Source of the DNA: Chrysomallon squamiferum
Taxonomy: Eukaryota > Mollusca > Gastropoda > Neomphalida > Peltospiridae
Length of the DNA: 64,000 bases
NCBI GenBank assembly: GCA_012295275.1
Contig: CM022676.1
Location: 1,820,510-1,884,509 of the forward strand
Direction: 5' to 3'
In this document: piece by piece, positions 37,647 through 50,934 of the stretch
Position numbering within the stretch: the first letter of the stretch is position 1
Layout of the letters: each line of letters begins with the position of its first letter
Program-made: the position numbers and the translations under genes
Notes under the pieces: generated by a model
Databases searched by the model: none
The model's input: the letters and a program-made list of their open reading frames with translations, nothing else
Told to the model about the DNA's origin: nothing

Positions 37647-40600
37647 ATTTAATTATACTGACACTACAGAATCAACTATTTGATCTGTTTTAGTATTTTT
37701 GTGAAACTGTTGTATATGAATCTAAATTAATGATAATTATTGAAGACATTTTATAACAAACCATCAACATTACAGAATAGATATTTAGCCCGCTGCTTGT
37801 CTTTTTCAGTATTTTTATTAAACCATCATGATCATATCCCAAGCTAAATTGGTGATTATTTTTCATCCTGTGCAATATTTTATTCTTCAACAACCCTCAA
37901 AATAGCTTTTACAGAACATTTTTAAGTTTTATCTTTTACAGAACAATTTTAAACTTTATGTTTTACAGAACATTTTTAAACTATCTTTTACAGAACATTT
38001 TTAAACTTTACTGAACATACCAAATAACTAACTGAAAATAAAAAATGTGAAATTGCAGTACTGTTAATACCTGGTTTGATTTATTTGCATTATATCTCTT
38101 GTATTTTATTTTATTTTTTATTATTATTTTTTTTTTAAACATGTATATATGCCAGAATTAAATATTTTTAGAAGTTGTGTTATGATGATATTAATGTGCT
38201 CATTCAGATATATCAAACTCTAATGTTACCCCTCTGATTCACTTAGAATAATTTACTCATTTTTCAAAACTTTCCACATTACTATTTGACAAAAACAGAG
38301 CGAAAATGTTTGTTTTATGTTGAAACTTATAATAAATTTTTCTTTATATATTAATTTTGTGTAACATTAAAATGACAACATATACTGAACAAAAAAATGA
38401 AGCTTCTGATTTGTACATATAGTATTTGTTGTGTTAAAGAATTCATTGTGCAATGAAATTATATGGGTAGTATTAGCTTTGAGTTGTATTATCAGGGTTC
38501 ATGAATTTTATCGATTATTTTTGCAATGTGAAACTCAGTTTGCATGTGCATGCATGGTTTGACATGTCCTGTGTAGTATTCAGTCAATTTGTTTCACTTG
38601 TCTTACTGACATTGTTGTCAAATGAATGAAACTGGTAAAAAAATTGTGAAAAAAAAAAAACATTTTTTACACTATAGCATTTTCAGTATGCCAAGAATAC
38701 CCTCTAATTTACACAAACAGGTGATTGGCATGCTTGATGTGTTGACTGAAGACATTGCAAGGCTTGTTGGGAGTTCTAGTTGAGCAATGTGAAATCTTTA
38801 CATCAGATTTCGAACAACTGGAAGCACCAACAGGTGCCACATCATGAACACACATTCGTGCAGTCAGTTCCAGACTGCTGCTGCTGTAAACACACCTTGC
38901 TTCATAATAACCAAATCAGTGGTCAAACTGTTCGTAATCGACTGCAGGTTTACTCAGTCAACATCCTCACATCGGATGCATTTTAACACAGTATCATCAT
39001 CTAAATCATGTTAATTGAGCCATGAACACACTTACTGGATACAGTGATGCTGATCTTTGTTTGGATGAATCCAGATTTTCTTTACAACGTGCTGATGGCA
39101 GGGTGCAGGTCTACTGTATGGGAGATGAACACTATGCTGACTGTTGTGTTCTTGAACAAGATTGTTTCAGGGGTGAGGGTTCTGTCATGGTGTGGGCAGC
39201 CATTTCCCCTGGTTATCATTCCCCACTAGTTGTCAGTCATTGCAGTTTAAATTCTCAACATTGCCACAAAGACATTCTCGCTCATCATGTCATTCCTCTG
39301 TTCCATAATAATGCCAGTATCTCAATTTTCAGCATCATAATGCCACCTCTCATATATCTAGAGACACTGTACATTTTCTTAGGACAAATAACATTGATTT
39401 CATTGGTGACTGCCCAGCTGAAAGTCCTCATCTCAACCCCATCAAGCATGTCTGGGATAGTCTGGACAGATGATTGGGGCAACATCCCAACCCACCTGCT
39501 AATGTCAACAAACTCTGTCAAGTGCTCATTCAGGAATCAACACTTTAATCAATTCTGTGTGCCTGCAATACACTGCAGTGGTCAGTTCAAGAGGTGGTCA
39601 CACACATTATTAGTGGGGGTTTTTTAACCCCTACCAACTTGGTCAGAATTTCTCCCAGTTTCTGTTAACCTATGGCCATGATTTTTACACCCAACAATGC
39701 GTAATGGAACATTCTTTAAATGCATATATAACAATTGTTCCCCTAGTTTCTTTTTCATCAAGTTATGTTCAAGCAAGGTTACCAGAAGTTTCTTATTTTG
39801 TTCAGTATACATGTTTTTCAGTATCCAGCTTTTTTATGAATACATACATACATATATATATTATCCATATTTGATGTCATTTTGGTTGACATGCAAAAAA
39901 ATGCAGAATAATTTAATTTTTAAAAACAAATATTTTAAAATTTTATTTTGTTGTAATTCTACAGAGTATAATTTAAAAAAAAATACATGTATGAATTCTG
40001 CAAATATGTTACACTTGCCAGTTATAGAAACGCCTACACTGAAAGTGTAAACATGACTGATTCACTGATACAGTGAAATGATTCCCTCACTGGTGGAATG
40101 AAAACAATGAAATAGTTACTGAAATATATTTATTGTTACAGTTGCCTTACATTAATATTATCTTTGAAAGATGGATGATAAGCAGTTACTTATTAATTTG
40201 CTTAATGGTAATTATAAATTAATACATTTTGTTACAATTATATCAAAGTCGTAATTACAAAATTAACATATACTTTGTTTACTCTATAAACTGTGTTTGT
40301 AACAAATTATAAAATTGTTTAAGAATAATTATAAAGTAATATAGTTTGTTACAACTATATCAAAGTCATAATTATTGAATAATTGTAATATTAATACATA
40401 ATTTGTTTACTGTTTAAATTTTCCTCTCTTTTTATCAGAATTGTACGTAACATATTTACACACAGCAGTACAAATGAATGGCCTAAAAATAAATTACTTT
40501 TATACTCTAAATTATCATCTAACTGTTTTGGATCCATAAATGCAGATTATGATAATAATACAGAAAACATTTGGACACAGTTATAACAAGAATCCTGATA

Positions 40601-41323
40601 TTATAAGTATATAATAGATGGTTCTATATTTTCTTGCGATACTAGAAAACAAGAAATACCCCACCAGAAAAATGTACAACCTTCAGAAATACCTTCAATT
40701 CCCATTTCAGTAAATAAGTAGGTCTTGTATATGATAGAGAGAAAGAAAAAAAATTATTACAAGATATTTGTTTCTTTCAACATTGATACTTCATTTTATT
40801 AATTAAGAATAGATGGCAAAACACTCCAAAACAAACAAACTGTAACTAGGATGTTTGAAGAAGACATTTCCACTTTTATTCGTGTTTCATATTATTTAAA
40901 GTTTATGTTAAAAAGAATGTGTTCAGTCTGTCACACAGTAACAGATGATGTCTGCTGGTGTGCAGTGTGTTAGATTGTCAATTAAGGTGTTGTAAACAAC
41001 ATACTGAACATTGTTTATAACTATCGGAATAAAAAGTATTATAATATCTTAATTTTATTTAAAATGCAAACAAAATAATAGTATGGTTTGTAATACATAC
41101 ATAAATAAATACATACACACATACATTTTCAAACAAAAATACACCTACATACATTATTACACATTTACATATGAATGTATATTTCCACACACACACACAG
41201 AGATGTACACATAAATAATCTTTATGACATTTAACTTTTTAGAAGAAATTCCTAGATGTAGTCTATTCTACATGCATGAATAATTGTGCATATGTTTTAT
41301 TTATATTACTTATCTTTAAATTC

Positions 41324-41372
<49 letters not shown>

Positions 41373-43043
41373 TTCTTGATACATAGCAGTATAAAGTACA
41401 AAGTTTGTTTTAGAGAAGTGTTTGGTTCATTGAGGTTTGCCATAAGGTAATATGTTGGAAACGTGTTTTAGTTAGGGTTTGATTTTGATAAAGTTCTGAT
41501 ATATTTAACTGTGTGTATTTATTGTTTATTTTTATCATCATCATCATCATTCAATTATTACTATTGTTAACATTATCACTGTATTTATCAGTTATTTTCT
41601 TTATTACATATGATAAAAAAACATCTTTCTTTTCTATTTCAGTGCTTCCACCCCCACCCCCACCCCCACCCCCTCCAGAAAGCTTGGTGAGTTCCTCAGT
41701 AGCCAAAACAGACAGTAACAACATGTTTCTGCCCCCACCCCCACCCCCGCCAGTGTCGTGCATCACCCCTTCCTTCATACCTCCACAGCTCAGGCACCGA
41801 GGGACAGTGCCCCCTCCGATGCCACGCCCGGGTCACATGATATCCCGCCCTCCCCCGCCGCCTGGTTCTATGGGTCCTATGGGGGGCCATCCAATGGGAA
41901 TGCCGATGGGACCGCGAGGTCCTATGATGGGACCGCGAGGTATGGGACCGATGCCATATGGCATGCATCCGGCTATGAATAACATGAACTACCCCCCATC
42001 GATGGGGGATAAAACTAAACACATCATTGAGAGGCCCAAGGTCGTGTACTCGGCACCACCTGTGAAACTTGTGCCCAGCGAAAATAACAAGACAACAACA
42101 TCAACAACATCATCAGCAACAGCATCAACAACAACAACAACACCGTCATCGTCGTCGTCATCAGAAGAAGTTAAAGTTGCCGAAGAGTCTGCGGGTGTGA
42201 TGCAGAAAGCAGATGCTCCTGCTGAGGGAAGTGCTGCCGAGGTGGCCAATGCGGCTGGGGGAGGGGTCGCAGGGGGAGAGGCGGAGACCGAAGGGGAGAC
42301 GCCCGTGTTGACTAAGAAAGAAAAGAAAGATAAAAAGAAGAAATTTCTGCGAACAGCTGCAGGTACAACATGGGAGGATCCAACACTGACAGAGTGGGAA
42401 TCAGGTAACAGTTCCACTGTTATTATTGTTGTTGTTGTTATTGTTGTTGTTATTGTTATTGTTACTGTTATTACTGCTATTATTATTATTATAGTTATTA
42501 CTATTATGGTTATTATTATTATTATTTCTATTATCGTTATTGCTATTATTGCTATTTTTGTTATTACTGTTACTGTTATTGTTGTTATTATTTATTATTA
42601 CTATTATCGTTATTGCTATTATTGCTATTATTATTATAGTTATTGTTATTATTGTTATTATTATTATAGTTATTGTTATTACTATTATGGTTATTATTAT
42701 TATTGTTATTATTATTAATATTATTTATTATTTCTATTATCGTTATTGCTATTATTGCTATTATTGCTATTTTTGTTATTATTATAATTATTGCTATTAT
42801 TATTATTATTATTATTTTTCTTCTTATTATTATTATTGCTATTGTTATTTTTGTTGTTGTTATTATCACAAACATTGTTAAAAAAACAAAAAAACAACAA
42901 CAAAAAACTCCGGGAATTTAAATCTACATCATGTTGAGCCTCAGCTTTGTGAGTGAACTGTTAAACATGTAACATGTTTAATAGACACATGTCACACACA
43001 CTCAGTATATCATTGGTGTGTATTTACATAAGTGTGTGTCTGC

Positions 43044-43125
<82 letters not shown>

Positions 43126-44224
43126 ATATATATATATGTATCTGTGTGTGTATATGAATATATGTCTATCTATCTATCTATCTGTGTGTATATGAATATA
43201 TGTCTATCTATCTATCTATCGATCTATATATGTGTGTGTGTGTGTGTGAATATGTCTATCTATATATATATATATTTGTCACAAGATTTATGAGTGTCTG
43301 GTTTGAGTTTGCAAGTGTGTGTGTTTGTGTGTGATCTCTGTATATATGTTTAAGTACATATATGTTTTGAGTGAATGAGTATGTATGTGCACATGTGTGT
43401 GTGTACATGTATAAGTGTGTGTAACTGTATACCACTATATGTGTATAGTTTTCACTAATCGGTTGAATTCAGCTCTTCACACTGAAGTTAACTGCTAAAT
43501 ATTTGTTTAGAAACCTTTTCTCGTTGACAAGTATCACGTTTTAATTACTGTGGCTATATTGAGCAGTTGACATTTCTAGTAGCATAGACTTTAATATGGC
43601 TGTCTCAGTAGTGATTCTTTCTAATTAGCCTGTTTTATGGAGAGAATCGTTTTTGTTTTTTTGTTTTTTATTAGTTGTTTTTTTATTGTCTTAGCTAAAC
43701 TTACCAGTTTTGTGGCTGTTTTGGGATTCATTTTCTTTTTTTTCAATTTAAATCTTTCTTTTTTTGGGGGGCATTTTTTTCTTCATCATTTTCTTTGTCT
43801 TCTTTTAGAATGAGAAATAATTGTAAAACGAATTAAGCGTCCTTTTAACTGTTCTTTTTTCTAATTCCAACCAGCATATTCACACATCTCCTCTGATCTC
43901 CATCAGCAGATAAATTTTCTTTGTAAAAATCATCACTAATTTAATTAATTTTTTATTATTTTTTGATTTTTTCCTGTTCATGCTTTCACATTTTTCTTGT
44001 TGTCTGTTTTTTAAATATTTTATTTTCAGATGACTTTCGGATGTTTTGTGGCGATCTTGGAAATGAGGTTACAGATGAACATCTGACTCGAGCATTTTCT
44101 AAATATCCATCGTTCATTAAGGCTAAAGTCATTCGAGATCGCCGTAGCAACAAGACAAAGGGTTACGGTTTCGCCAGCTTCAGGGACCCTGCAGACTTCA
44201 CTAGAGCCATGAGAGAGATGAACG
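34877..44224 (+). CDS. RBM42: RNA-binding protein 42, C-terminal exon not found
   Basis: RBM42 is a nuclear and stress-granule RRM protein linked to hnRNP K and pre-mRNA splicing. Exons: 34877-34929 (MASITSEKLKEMEAEMNR), 36067-36242, 41643-42404 and 44030-44224; phases agree at each junction. The first exon carries the conserved LKEMEAEM helix and the second a VQQQLQQK block (vertebrates have QQVQQTL). The third has long proline runs, a Gly/Met/Pro-rich stretch (GPMGGHPMGMPMGPRGPM), a Ser/Thr/Ala linker and the basic KKEKKDKKKK followed by RTAAGTTWEDPTLTEW. The fourth holds most of the RRM, with RNP2 MFCGDL and RNP1 KGYGFASF, ending MREMNG. About 395 residues are accounted for. The family's short basic C terminus (KYVG.RPIKLRKS and after) is missing downstream. 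Confidence 0.92.
36067..36242 (+). CDS. RBM42: RBM42 exon 2, with a probable GC donor
   Basis: Acceptor TTTCAG opens FEAEILTNDMGRGGMTRMII, then GAETFTRVQQQLQQKPQNSL. The best donor context is ACAG/GCGAGT at 36242, which leaves phase 1 and joins exon 3 as Thr-Val-Leu-Pro. Weaker GT sites at 36260 (AGA/GTGGAA) and 36275 (TTA/GTAATT) also leave phase 1, so the exact end is uncertain. Confidence 0.65.
36276..38380. other. RBM42 intron 2, left part
   Basis: AT-rich and without recognisable exons. It includes an ATT tract (about 37622-37643) and the small minisatellite listed at 37.9 kb. Confidence 0.6.
37900..38020. repeat. Minisatellite, about 30-bp unit, four copies
   Basis: Core CTTTTACAGAACATTTTTAA repeated four times with minor changes and slightly varying spacing. 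Each unit contains TTTTACAG, which looks like a weak splice acceptor. Confidence 0.8.
38381..39809 (+). mobile_element. Tc1/mariner-type transposon, inactive
   Basis: Ends are inverted repeats: TATACTGAACAAAA at the left and TTTTGTTCAGTATA at the right, with weaker matching extending to about 28 bp. They sit within TA dinucleotides, the expected Tc1/mariner target duplication. The length is about 1.43 kb. Internally a transposase relic runs from 38688 to about 39625 on the same strand. The element lies inside RBM42 intron 2 in the same orientation as the gene. Confidence 0.85.
38688..39625 (+). pseudogene. Tc1-like transposase, degenerate
   Basis: The N-terminal helix-turn-helix region is recognisable (VIGMLDVLTEDIARLVGSS), followed by a stop. 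After several frame changes the catalytic part appears from 39022: CLDESRFSLQRADGRVQVYC, HYADCCVLEQD, GSVMVWAAISPG, ILAHHVIPLFHNNASISIF. The first catalytic Asp is kept (LDESRF). In the other frames, the second Asp of the DNA.SH-type motif reads as His (HHNATSH), and the Glu of the NPIEH motif reads as Lys (NPIKHVWD). Stops, frameshifts and catalytic changes mean no active enzyme. Confidence 0.85.
39810..41642. other. RBM42 intron 2, right part
   Basis: AT-rich, with a CA tract (about 41323-41372) and a TCA run (about 41536-41550) before exon 3. No exon recognised. The exon 3 acceptor is CTATTTCAG ending at 41642. Confidence 0.65.
42415..42870. repeat. ATT/GTT trinucleotide tract after RBM42 exon 3
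   Basis: About 450 bp of ATT, GTT and related repeats begin about ten bases after the exon 3 donor (TCAG/GTAACA). They account for the long runs of Ile, Tyr, Leu or Asn in all frames here. Confidence 0.92.
42871..44029. other. RBM42 intron 3, right part
   Basis: Contains a CT tract (about 43049-43121) followed by TATA, GT and TCTA tetranucleotide runs (to about 43280). The remainder is AT-rich with T runs. No exon before the acceptor at 44028-44029. Confidence 0.7.
44030..44224 (+). CDS. RBM42: RBM42 exon 4: RRM domain
   Basis: Encodes DDFRMFCGDLGNEVTDEHLT, RAFSKYPSFIKAKVIRDRRS, NKTKGYGFASFRDPADFTRA and MREMN, nearly colinear with vertebrate RBM42. The aromatic residues of RNP1 (YGFASF) and RNP2 (MFCGDL) expected to contact RNA are present. 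The donor AACG/GTAAGG leaves one base of a Gly codon, so at least one more exon must follow. Confidence 0.95.
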
Positions 44225-47200
44225 GTAAGGTCGCTTTTAATTCTTTTTTAATAACACATTATTTTACATATCTCCACTAAGTTGTTATAAATAATCAGAA
44301 GGAAAAAAAAAAAATATATATATATATTTTTTTTATATACTACAGGTCGAGATTTCAATTTTCAAAAGTGCAGAATATAAAAGATTTTGCAAGCAGCCAA
44401 AATGGCAATATCTTACAGTTTTGGGACGGTTGATATATATACATAAACTTTAATTAATGAACAAAATTATTTATATATATATGTATAAAATGCTGCAAAC
44501 TCTCTGGATAAAAATATAAATAGAGTTTGTGTTCAGACATGAATGCTGTTTAAGTTTGTGTTCAGACATGAACAGATCCTCACCCTGTATCATAATTTGT
44601 GTGTAGTGTTCTGTTAAACATTCTGCTGAGGTAATTTCAATTTAATCTCTGAATTTAAAACCTTAGGCTTGGCAATTTTAATTACTAAGAAACTTTTTAT
44701 AAAAGTGTCTTTTGGGCTTTTTCCCATTCCAATGAATTCTTCTCATAATGTTTTGTTCAGGAAATATTACAGATCAAAACTAGAATTACCACTGTTATAT
44801 TCTCATTGTCTTGGCCAGTATTTTATTTTCATCCATGTATATGGGAAGGTCAGCATAAAAGATCTATTACTGCTGATACATGCAGCAACTTTCTTTTTCT
44901 CAGTAAATTTACTGAAAATAATTTGTTTTTATTAGTTTTCTGGAAAATAAATAAATAATAATAATAACACTTTTGTTTTCACAATCATTATAGAAAATTA
45001 TTTGTTTTCATTATTGTTATAGAATATCATTTTATTTTAAACATAGCAGCTATTAATGTTATGAACCAGTTCTTTAATGACTGCTTTAACAGTGTTCAGT
45101 TTGTTTTCTTCTGTGATCACAGACATTATACTTTGAGTTATGACAGAATCTCTGGTGTTTCATGTCAGTCCAGTGTAATGTCTGTTACTGTATCCTTCAG
45201 TTGTAATTCTGAACTAAATCCTCCAACATCTTCCAGAAAAAACACATTTCTTTTGTTGTGCAAGCAGAATTTAAACAGTCACTGTTGAGATTGCAGAGTT
45301 ATTACCCTTGATTTGTAATCTGCAGTATGTGTGTGTGAGAGAGAGAGAGAGTATGATGGTAAACCGTTTTTTTTATCTTACATAGTAGGGCCCTTAACCA
45401 TACCCTAATAGGGCCTCGTTCAAGCTGTGAAAAGTTTTCTCAGCAATATTTAGATGTACTGTTTTCTGTGTTTCTTTAACTTAGCAAAATGGTCCTAACT
45501 TATTTACTAAACCACAGATCACAGTTTAGGTTAAACCTACTTGCAGAATCTGCTGGTAGCTATATTTTGACTTATTATACTATTTTATATTGTTGTACTA
45601 TTAAGGTAGAGTTTTTGAAAATGTCGGTAACATATTTACTATTTACCTAAATAGCTTACTTTAACACAGTTTAACATGTTGTAATTATTAAAGTAACTGA
45701 ATATGTTATCCATTCGTTTCTACAAATATTCCTAACAGTATGTATTAATTAAATATCTACTGTTAGTTAACAGTAATCCAATTACTGAAATCACCTAACA
45801 ATTAACGATCATTAGCGAGAGACAAAAGGTACTTTTGTCAGTTCTGCTGACTTCAGGGAAGTCTGCGACTTGTTTATTTAAGTAAAAGACATAAGGTATC
45901 ACAAGAAACCACAAAGAACAAATAGAAGACACAGGTGGGACTGAGGAGTTGGTGGCCATTATTAGCCAATTATGTCAGTAACCATATTTTGGGTTATCTT
46001 TGTTTAATATGGAATCAGGGACAAATGGTTATCCTGTTTCTTTAACTCTGTTTGATTTGTTGATCAATTTGATGTCACCTGTATATGCTCCATAAAGAGT
46101 TTGAGTTATATATTTATTTCTAACATAACCTGTCAGGGAAAATTAAATGAATTACGAATTATAATATTTCATTTAACACCAACTCCCACATCCTCAACCA
46201 CTAAGTAATAAGTATATATCTGTAAAATAAGTAATTATCTTTGTAATATAAATATTGTGTTTTGTTTTGGTGTTCATAGTGGATACTTAATATTATATAT
46301 AGTTTATATCTGTAGTATATGCAAATATATATGTATCTGTCACAGTTTCACCAAAGGTGCAAACCCTAGAAAGAAACAAGTCATATCTTAACTGGGTCGT
46401 TAGCACTTGAAAGCTAACACCTCTTATGCACTGGGCCCTGGGACACAGGGTAGGGAGAGAAACAATGAGATGGGGAGAGGGAGAAAGAGGGAGTGAGTGA
46501 GTGTGTGTATGAGTGTCAATGAGAAAGAGTGAGTTTTTAATGTTATATAACAGTATATGTCAGTCTGTACCTATAAATTAACAAGTTACATTCTGTCTAT
46601 ATGCATATCTATAAACTGATCAGTTACATTCCAGTTTTCATCATTTACTGTGCCTATATCTGTAAATTAATCAGTTACATTCAAGTTTTCATCATTTACT
46701 ATGTCTATATGTATATCTATAAATTAATTGGTTACATTCAAGTTTTCATTATTTACTATGTCTATATGCATATCTATAAATTAATCAGTTACATTCTAGT
46801 TTTCATTATTTACTGTGTCTATATGCATATCTATAAATTAATCGGTTACATTCCAGTTCTGATCAGTTATTCTGGTGTGTGACAGTCTGAGTTGTAACAC
46901 AGTGCTAGATGTTGACATGTAATAACCAGCTGACATTGTCCTGTGGGAGATCTAGTTTCTTACATTAATGTTTAATTTGATTGTATTTCTCACATTTTAT
47001 TTTGTCTAAGTAAGCTGACATTTCCAAGCTAAACAAATATTATCAGATTTGATCAGGATTTATTTCTGTAATGCAGGGTTTAAACAGCAGGAAATGAATT
47101 CCATGACATTTAGTCTGTTTTCAACAGGAATATTGTTTTGTTTCTGATCTGGTTTTATATATTTTTTTATTTTTCGAATTTTTTAGTTTTTTTGTTTGTT

Positions 47201-48309
47201 TTTTTTTGGCTTTTTTTCTTTTTTGTTATTACAGAAGATTTGTGAACAGAATGTGAACTGAGATTATTTTCTTTCTGATGTTTATCAGCTGAGATAGGTC
47301 AAAAACAGAATCCTTTTGCTCATCTCATCTCTCACAGGTCAGTGAGTGAGTCATTCTCATGGTTGAGTAAATGTGATATCTCTGACTGGGTATTGTTATA
47401 AGAAGTATTCTCTTTTTTTCTAATAATTAATGACCTAAGAGTTCATTAAAAAAAAATAAAAAAAAAATACCAATAACATCATCATTGAAAACAACAAACA
47501 ACAGCAGCAGACAACCACACAACAACAACAGCAACATCAACAGCAACACATCCCTTCCCAACAAAAATTATAAAAACAATAACTGAAACTAAGACAAACA
47601 TCAGAGTTTTATTTCATGTAAATACTGATTAAAATGTGTACATGCTGTTCATATTAAAAGCATCTTCACATTGTTACTGAATTTGCTTTCAAAACTTTGT
47701 GAAGATAGTATTTTCACTTGACTAGAATTAGACAGATTAACACAAATTCAGATTTCATGTCCTGTTGTCTCTTAAGCTTCATTTTACATTTAGGCTAAAC
47801 AAAACAAATTTTACATTTAAAGATATGAAAACCTACGTTCAAAATTATGAAATATTACAGTCACGGTAAAGATTTTATTAAATTTTACATATTAATTACA
47901 TTTCGCTAGTAGAAACATTTTGGTAATGTTCAATTTAAATATGGGATAGTAAAATTCACATTTTAAGGAAAAAAGATACAAAAAAACTAATTTTAAGTGT
48001 TAATTCTAATTTTTATTATAATATCATAAATATGTGATAAAATGTTCATAAAATAATACTTAATTTTTCATAACATTTTGTTATTTCAGTTCCTTGGTCT
48101 TTAAATATCTATTAATTTGTGACATATATATATATATTAGCACTGACTGTTAAAATATTTTACAGAAGTATTAGTATAGCAATTATTGCCTGTCAGACTG
48201 AGTATTATGTGACAAATTTTGACTTTCTAGATGTGAAAAGTTTTATAAGACTGAGTGTAGAAGTGAGTGATTTTTTTCCAATAATAAAAATAAATATTCA
48301 CCAGTCTAT
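44225..48309. other. AT-rich DNA after RBM42 exon 4; expected last exon not found
   Basis: I looked for an exon opening in phase 1 and encoding the basic C terminus of RBM42, and found none. Open frames near 44.7 and 45.1 kb have no recognisable domain. A minisatellite lies at 46.6 kb. Near 47.45-47.57 kb there are A-rich and CAACA-rich runs. Confidence 0.55.
46585..46870. repeat. Minisatellite, about 60-bp unit, about five copies
   Basis: Units share the core ATCTATAAATTAATCAGTTA, then CATTC.AGTTTTCAT.ATTTA and CTGTGTCTATATGCAT. Adjacent copies differ at a few positions. The open frame across it is a product of the repeat. Confidence 0.85.
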
Positions 48310-48330
48310 TTGTTTATTTATTTATTTATT
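48310..48330 (-). promoter_or_regulatory. Candidate polyadenylation signal for the neuropeptide gene
   Basis: On the minus strand an AATAAA-containing run lies about 150 bases downstream of the prohormone stop codon. It is part of a tetranucleotide repeat, so the match could be incidental. Confidence 0.35.
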
Positions 48331-48475
48331 TTTTTTTTTTTTTTTTCGGGGGGGACAAATTATTTTCTTAAAGTTTTTTTTTCCATACACAAAAATTCAC
48401 TGAGTATTAATTGCACTGGCATCACTTCATCTTTGGTTTTGAAGATTTTCTTTATGAGTGTTTCCATGGTTACGT

Positions 48476-48887
48476 CTAATGTGCTACCTGGAATTTGCCG
48501 CGGCGCTGTAACTGACTCTGAATTGCTTTGTATTCCTCAGGGAAGAACTGCTGTACCCACTTGTGATCTGTGACAAACAAAAACATAATAATAATATATG
48601 TATGTAGGCATCTATGTATACACACACATATACATAAAACACATGAGAAAACTGCATTGAAATCTTAGTTTTTTCAATTGTAGCATAGTGTTAATAGGAT
48701 GGCCCACATACACACACACACACACACACACATATATACATACAAACACATAATTAGTTATGCATATTTAATCATTTCTATTATTAACAACAACCAAAAC
48801 ATACATACACAAACACACACATACACGCACATACATATATATACATATACAAACACACACATACACACAGACACACCCACACACACA

Positions 48888-48947
<60 letters not shown>

Positions 48948-49617
48948 TATGTGCTCAAACATATTTACATTCACCCAGGCCTTCATAATACTTTAAATAT
49001 TAATGTCATCGGATTTAATCCAAAATAGGGTATTAGTCTGCAAATAGTTTAATAAATGTCTAATCATCTATCAAGGTCAGCATATAAAATGTTGAAATTC
49101 ATCCGTATATGTAACTGAATACCCACAACTCGGTTGTTATGATAGTCTCCAGATTGTAATAAGTCCTGTTACACAACCAATGTGTGATTACAGAAAGGTG
49201 TAATTCCATTAAGGATCTTCTCTTACTGATCTGTCAGTAATTAACAGTCCTGGTTACATTCACTCTTACTTACTTTCACTGCTTACATTATTAGTATCAG
49301 TATCTCATACATTTTTCTCTGTAGTTTGTCTAACATTAACACCTAACATGACGGTCATGTTTTGTTTTTTAACTGATGGTAATTGCTTTTCACCTCATCC
49401 ATTATTTAAAAACTCACTGTTGGCTATTGCTTGTATTACAAACCTGTTTAAAAATGTTGCCTGAAGGTTATTTTTGTTCAGAAACTTGTCTTAATTGTCA
49501 AAAAAAAATGTGGTGAGGGTTTTTTTTTTCCATTACAGATTTTTATTTTTTTTATTTTTATTTGATTTAACAGGTTTAGGAAATTGTACAGACTTGGTTT
49601 GTCCAGTCATTTCATAC

Positions 49618-49648
<31 letters not shown>

Positions 49649-50295
49649 AAAAGAATCAGACAATGAAAGAAACAAAAAAATAAATAACTACAAAACAAGC
49701 AATAATAATAATAATAAAAATTATAATAATTTTAATAATAATAATAAAATAATACAAATAAAATCAATTTCATATGAGTAATGTCTCTGTTTTTGCTTCA
49801 CAAATAAATTAAAACAATTTGCAGATTAAAACAACCTTTCTGAATTGCAGATTAAAACAGACTTTCAGACTGGCAAATTAAAAAACTAAAAACTTTTAGA
49901 TTTGAAGATTAAAAAATTTTTGATTGGTCAGTTAAATCGAACTTTCTGATTGGCAGATTAAGAATCAGGTGACTAAAACCTACGTTGTTTATTGGATGTG
50001 AGGACGTATGGCAGCAGCATTCTCCTCAGATAGGGGTCAGCATGCCATGATGTCGAGCCCCAGCTTCTTTTGCCCATAGCGCCCCAGGATGATCCTGTAA
50101 TATATAATGATATTGTACTGATGACATACTGGATGTATATTCTCCTGAAAGTGTATTAGCATTAATATATCACTGTTAAAAGAATAAATCTTTTAAATGT
50201 GGTTAAAATTACTACAGGGATATTATGTTAATTGTGTGACAATTTTTTGTGTTATCACTATATATATATATTTAATTTTCTTAATTTTAAAATTT

Positions 50296-50330
<35 letters not shown>

Positions 50331-50862
50331 GATATTTATAGATATATGAGAGAGAGAGAGAGACAGAGAGAGAGAGAGAGTAAACATTTTTATTAACACA
50401 CATTCAATCACAAAACACACATACTAATTCACTCAATTAACAACAAATAATGTTATAAGTTACATTTTTGATATTATAAAGACACATTATGTTTGTATTA
50501 ATAAATGATTATTCCTTTCAACAAGGTTAATTCAGACTTTTACAAATAAGGAGACTAGTTAATTGAAAATTGAAATTAAAAGAATTTATTTAGTTTGATG
50601 TGTATAATAAAAGTTCAGGAAATCAATCTCCAATGATGAGCTTGTTCTGAATGAATTAGAGATTAATTAATTGGTCAGTATATGTACAGAGAAACACAAA
50701 ACCACAAAAAACAACAACCATACAGTATAAAAGCAATGAACAGCACAGATAATTTGTAATGATGTATGAATAATAAGATTATACTAAAATGAGGTTTATT
50801 TTATTATCTTGTAAAAGTACTGAAACTGAAAACAACTCTCTCTCTGTCTTTCTGTGTGTGTG

Positions 50863-50934
<72 letters not shown>

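Noticed and set aside
39285-39812. Minus-strand frames within the Tc1 element
   Set aside because: Reverse-strand shadows of the transposase relic.
41551-42417. Antisense frames opposite RBM42 exon 3
   Set aside because: They are shadows of the proline- and glycine-rich coding strand, with no domain and no splice support.
45061-45288. 75-aa open frame near 45 kb
   Set aside because: No recognisable domain, no splice context and unremarkable base composition; I could not support it as a gene.
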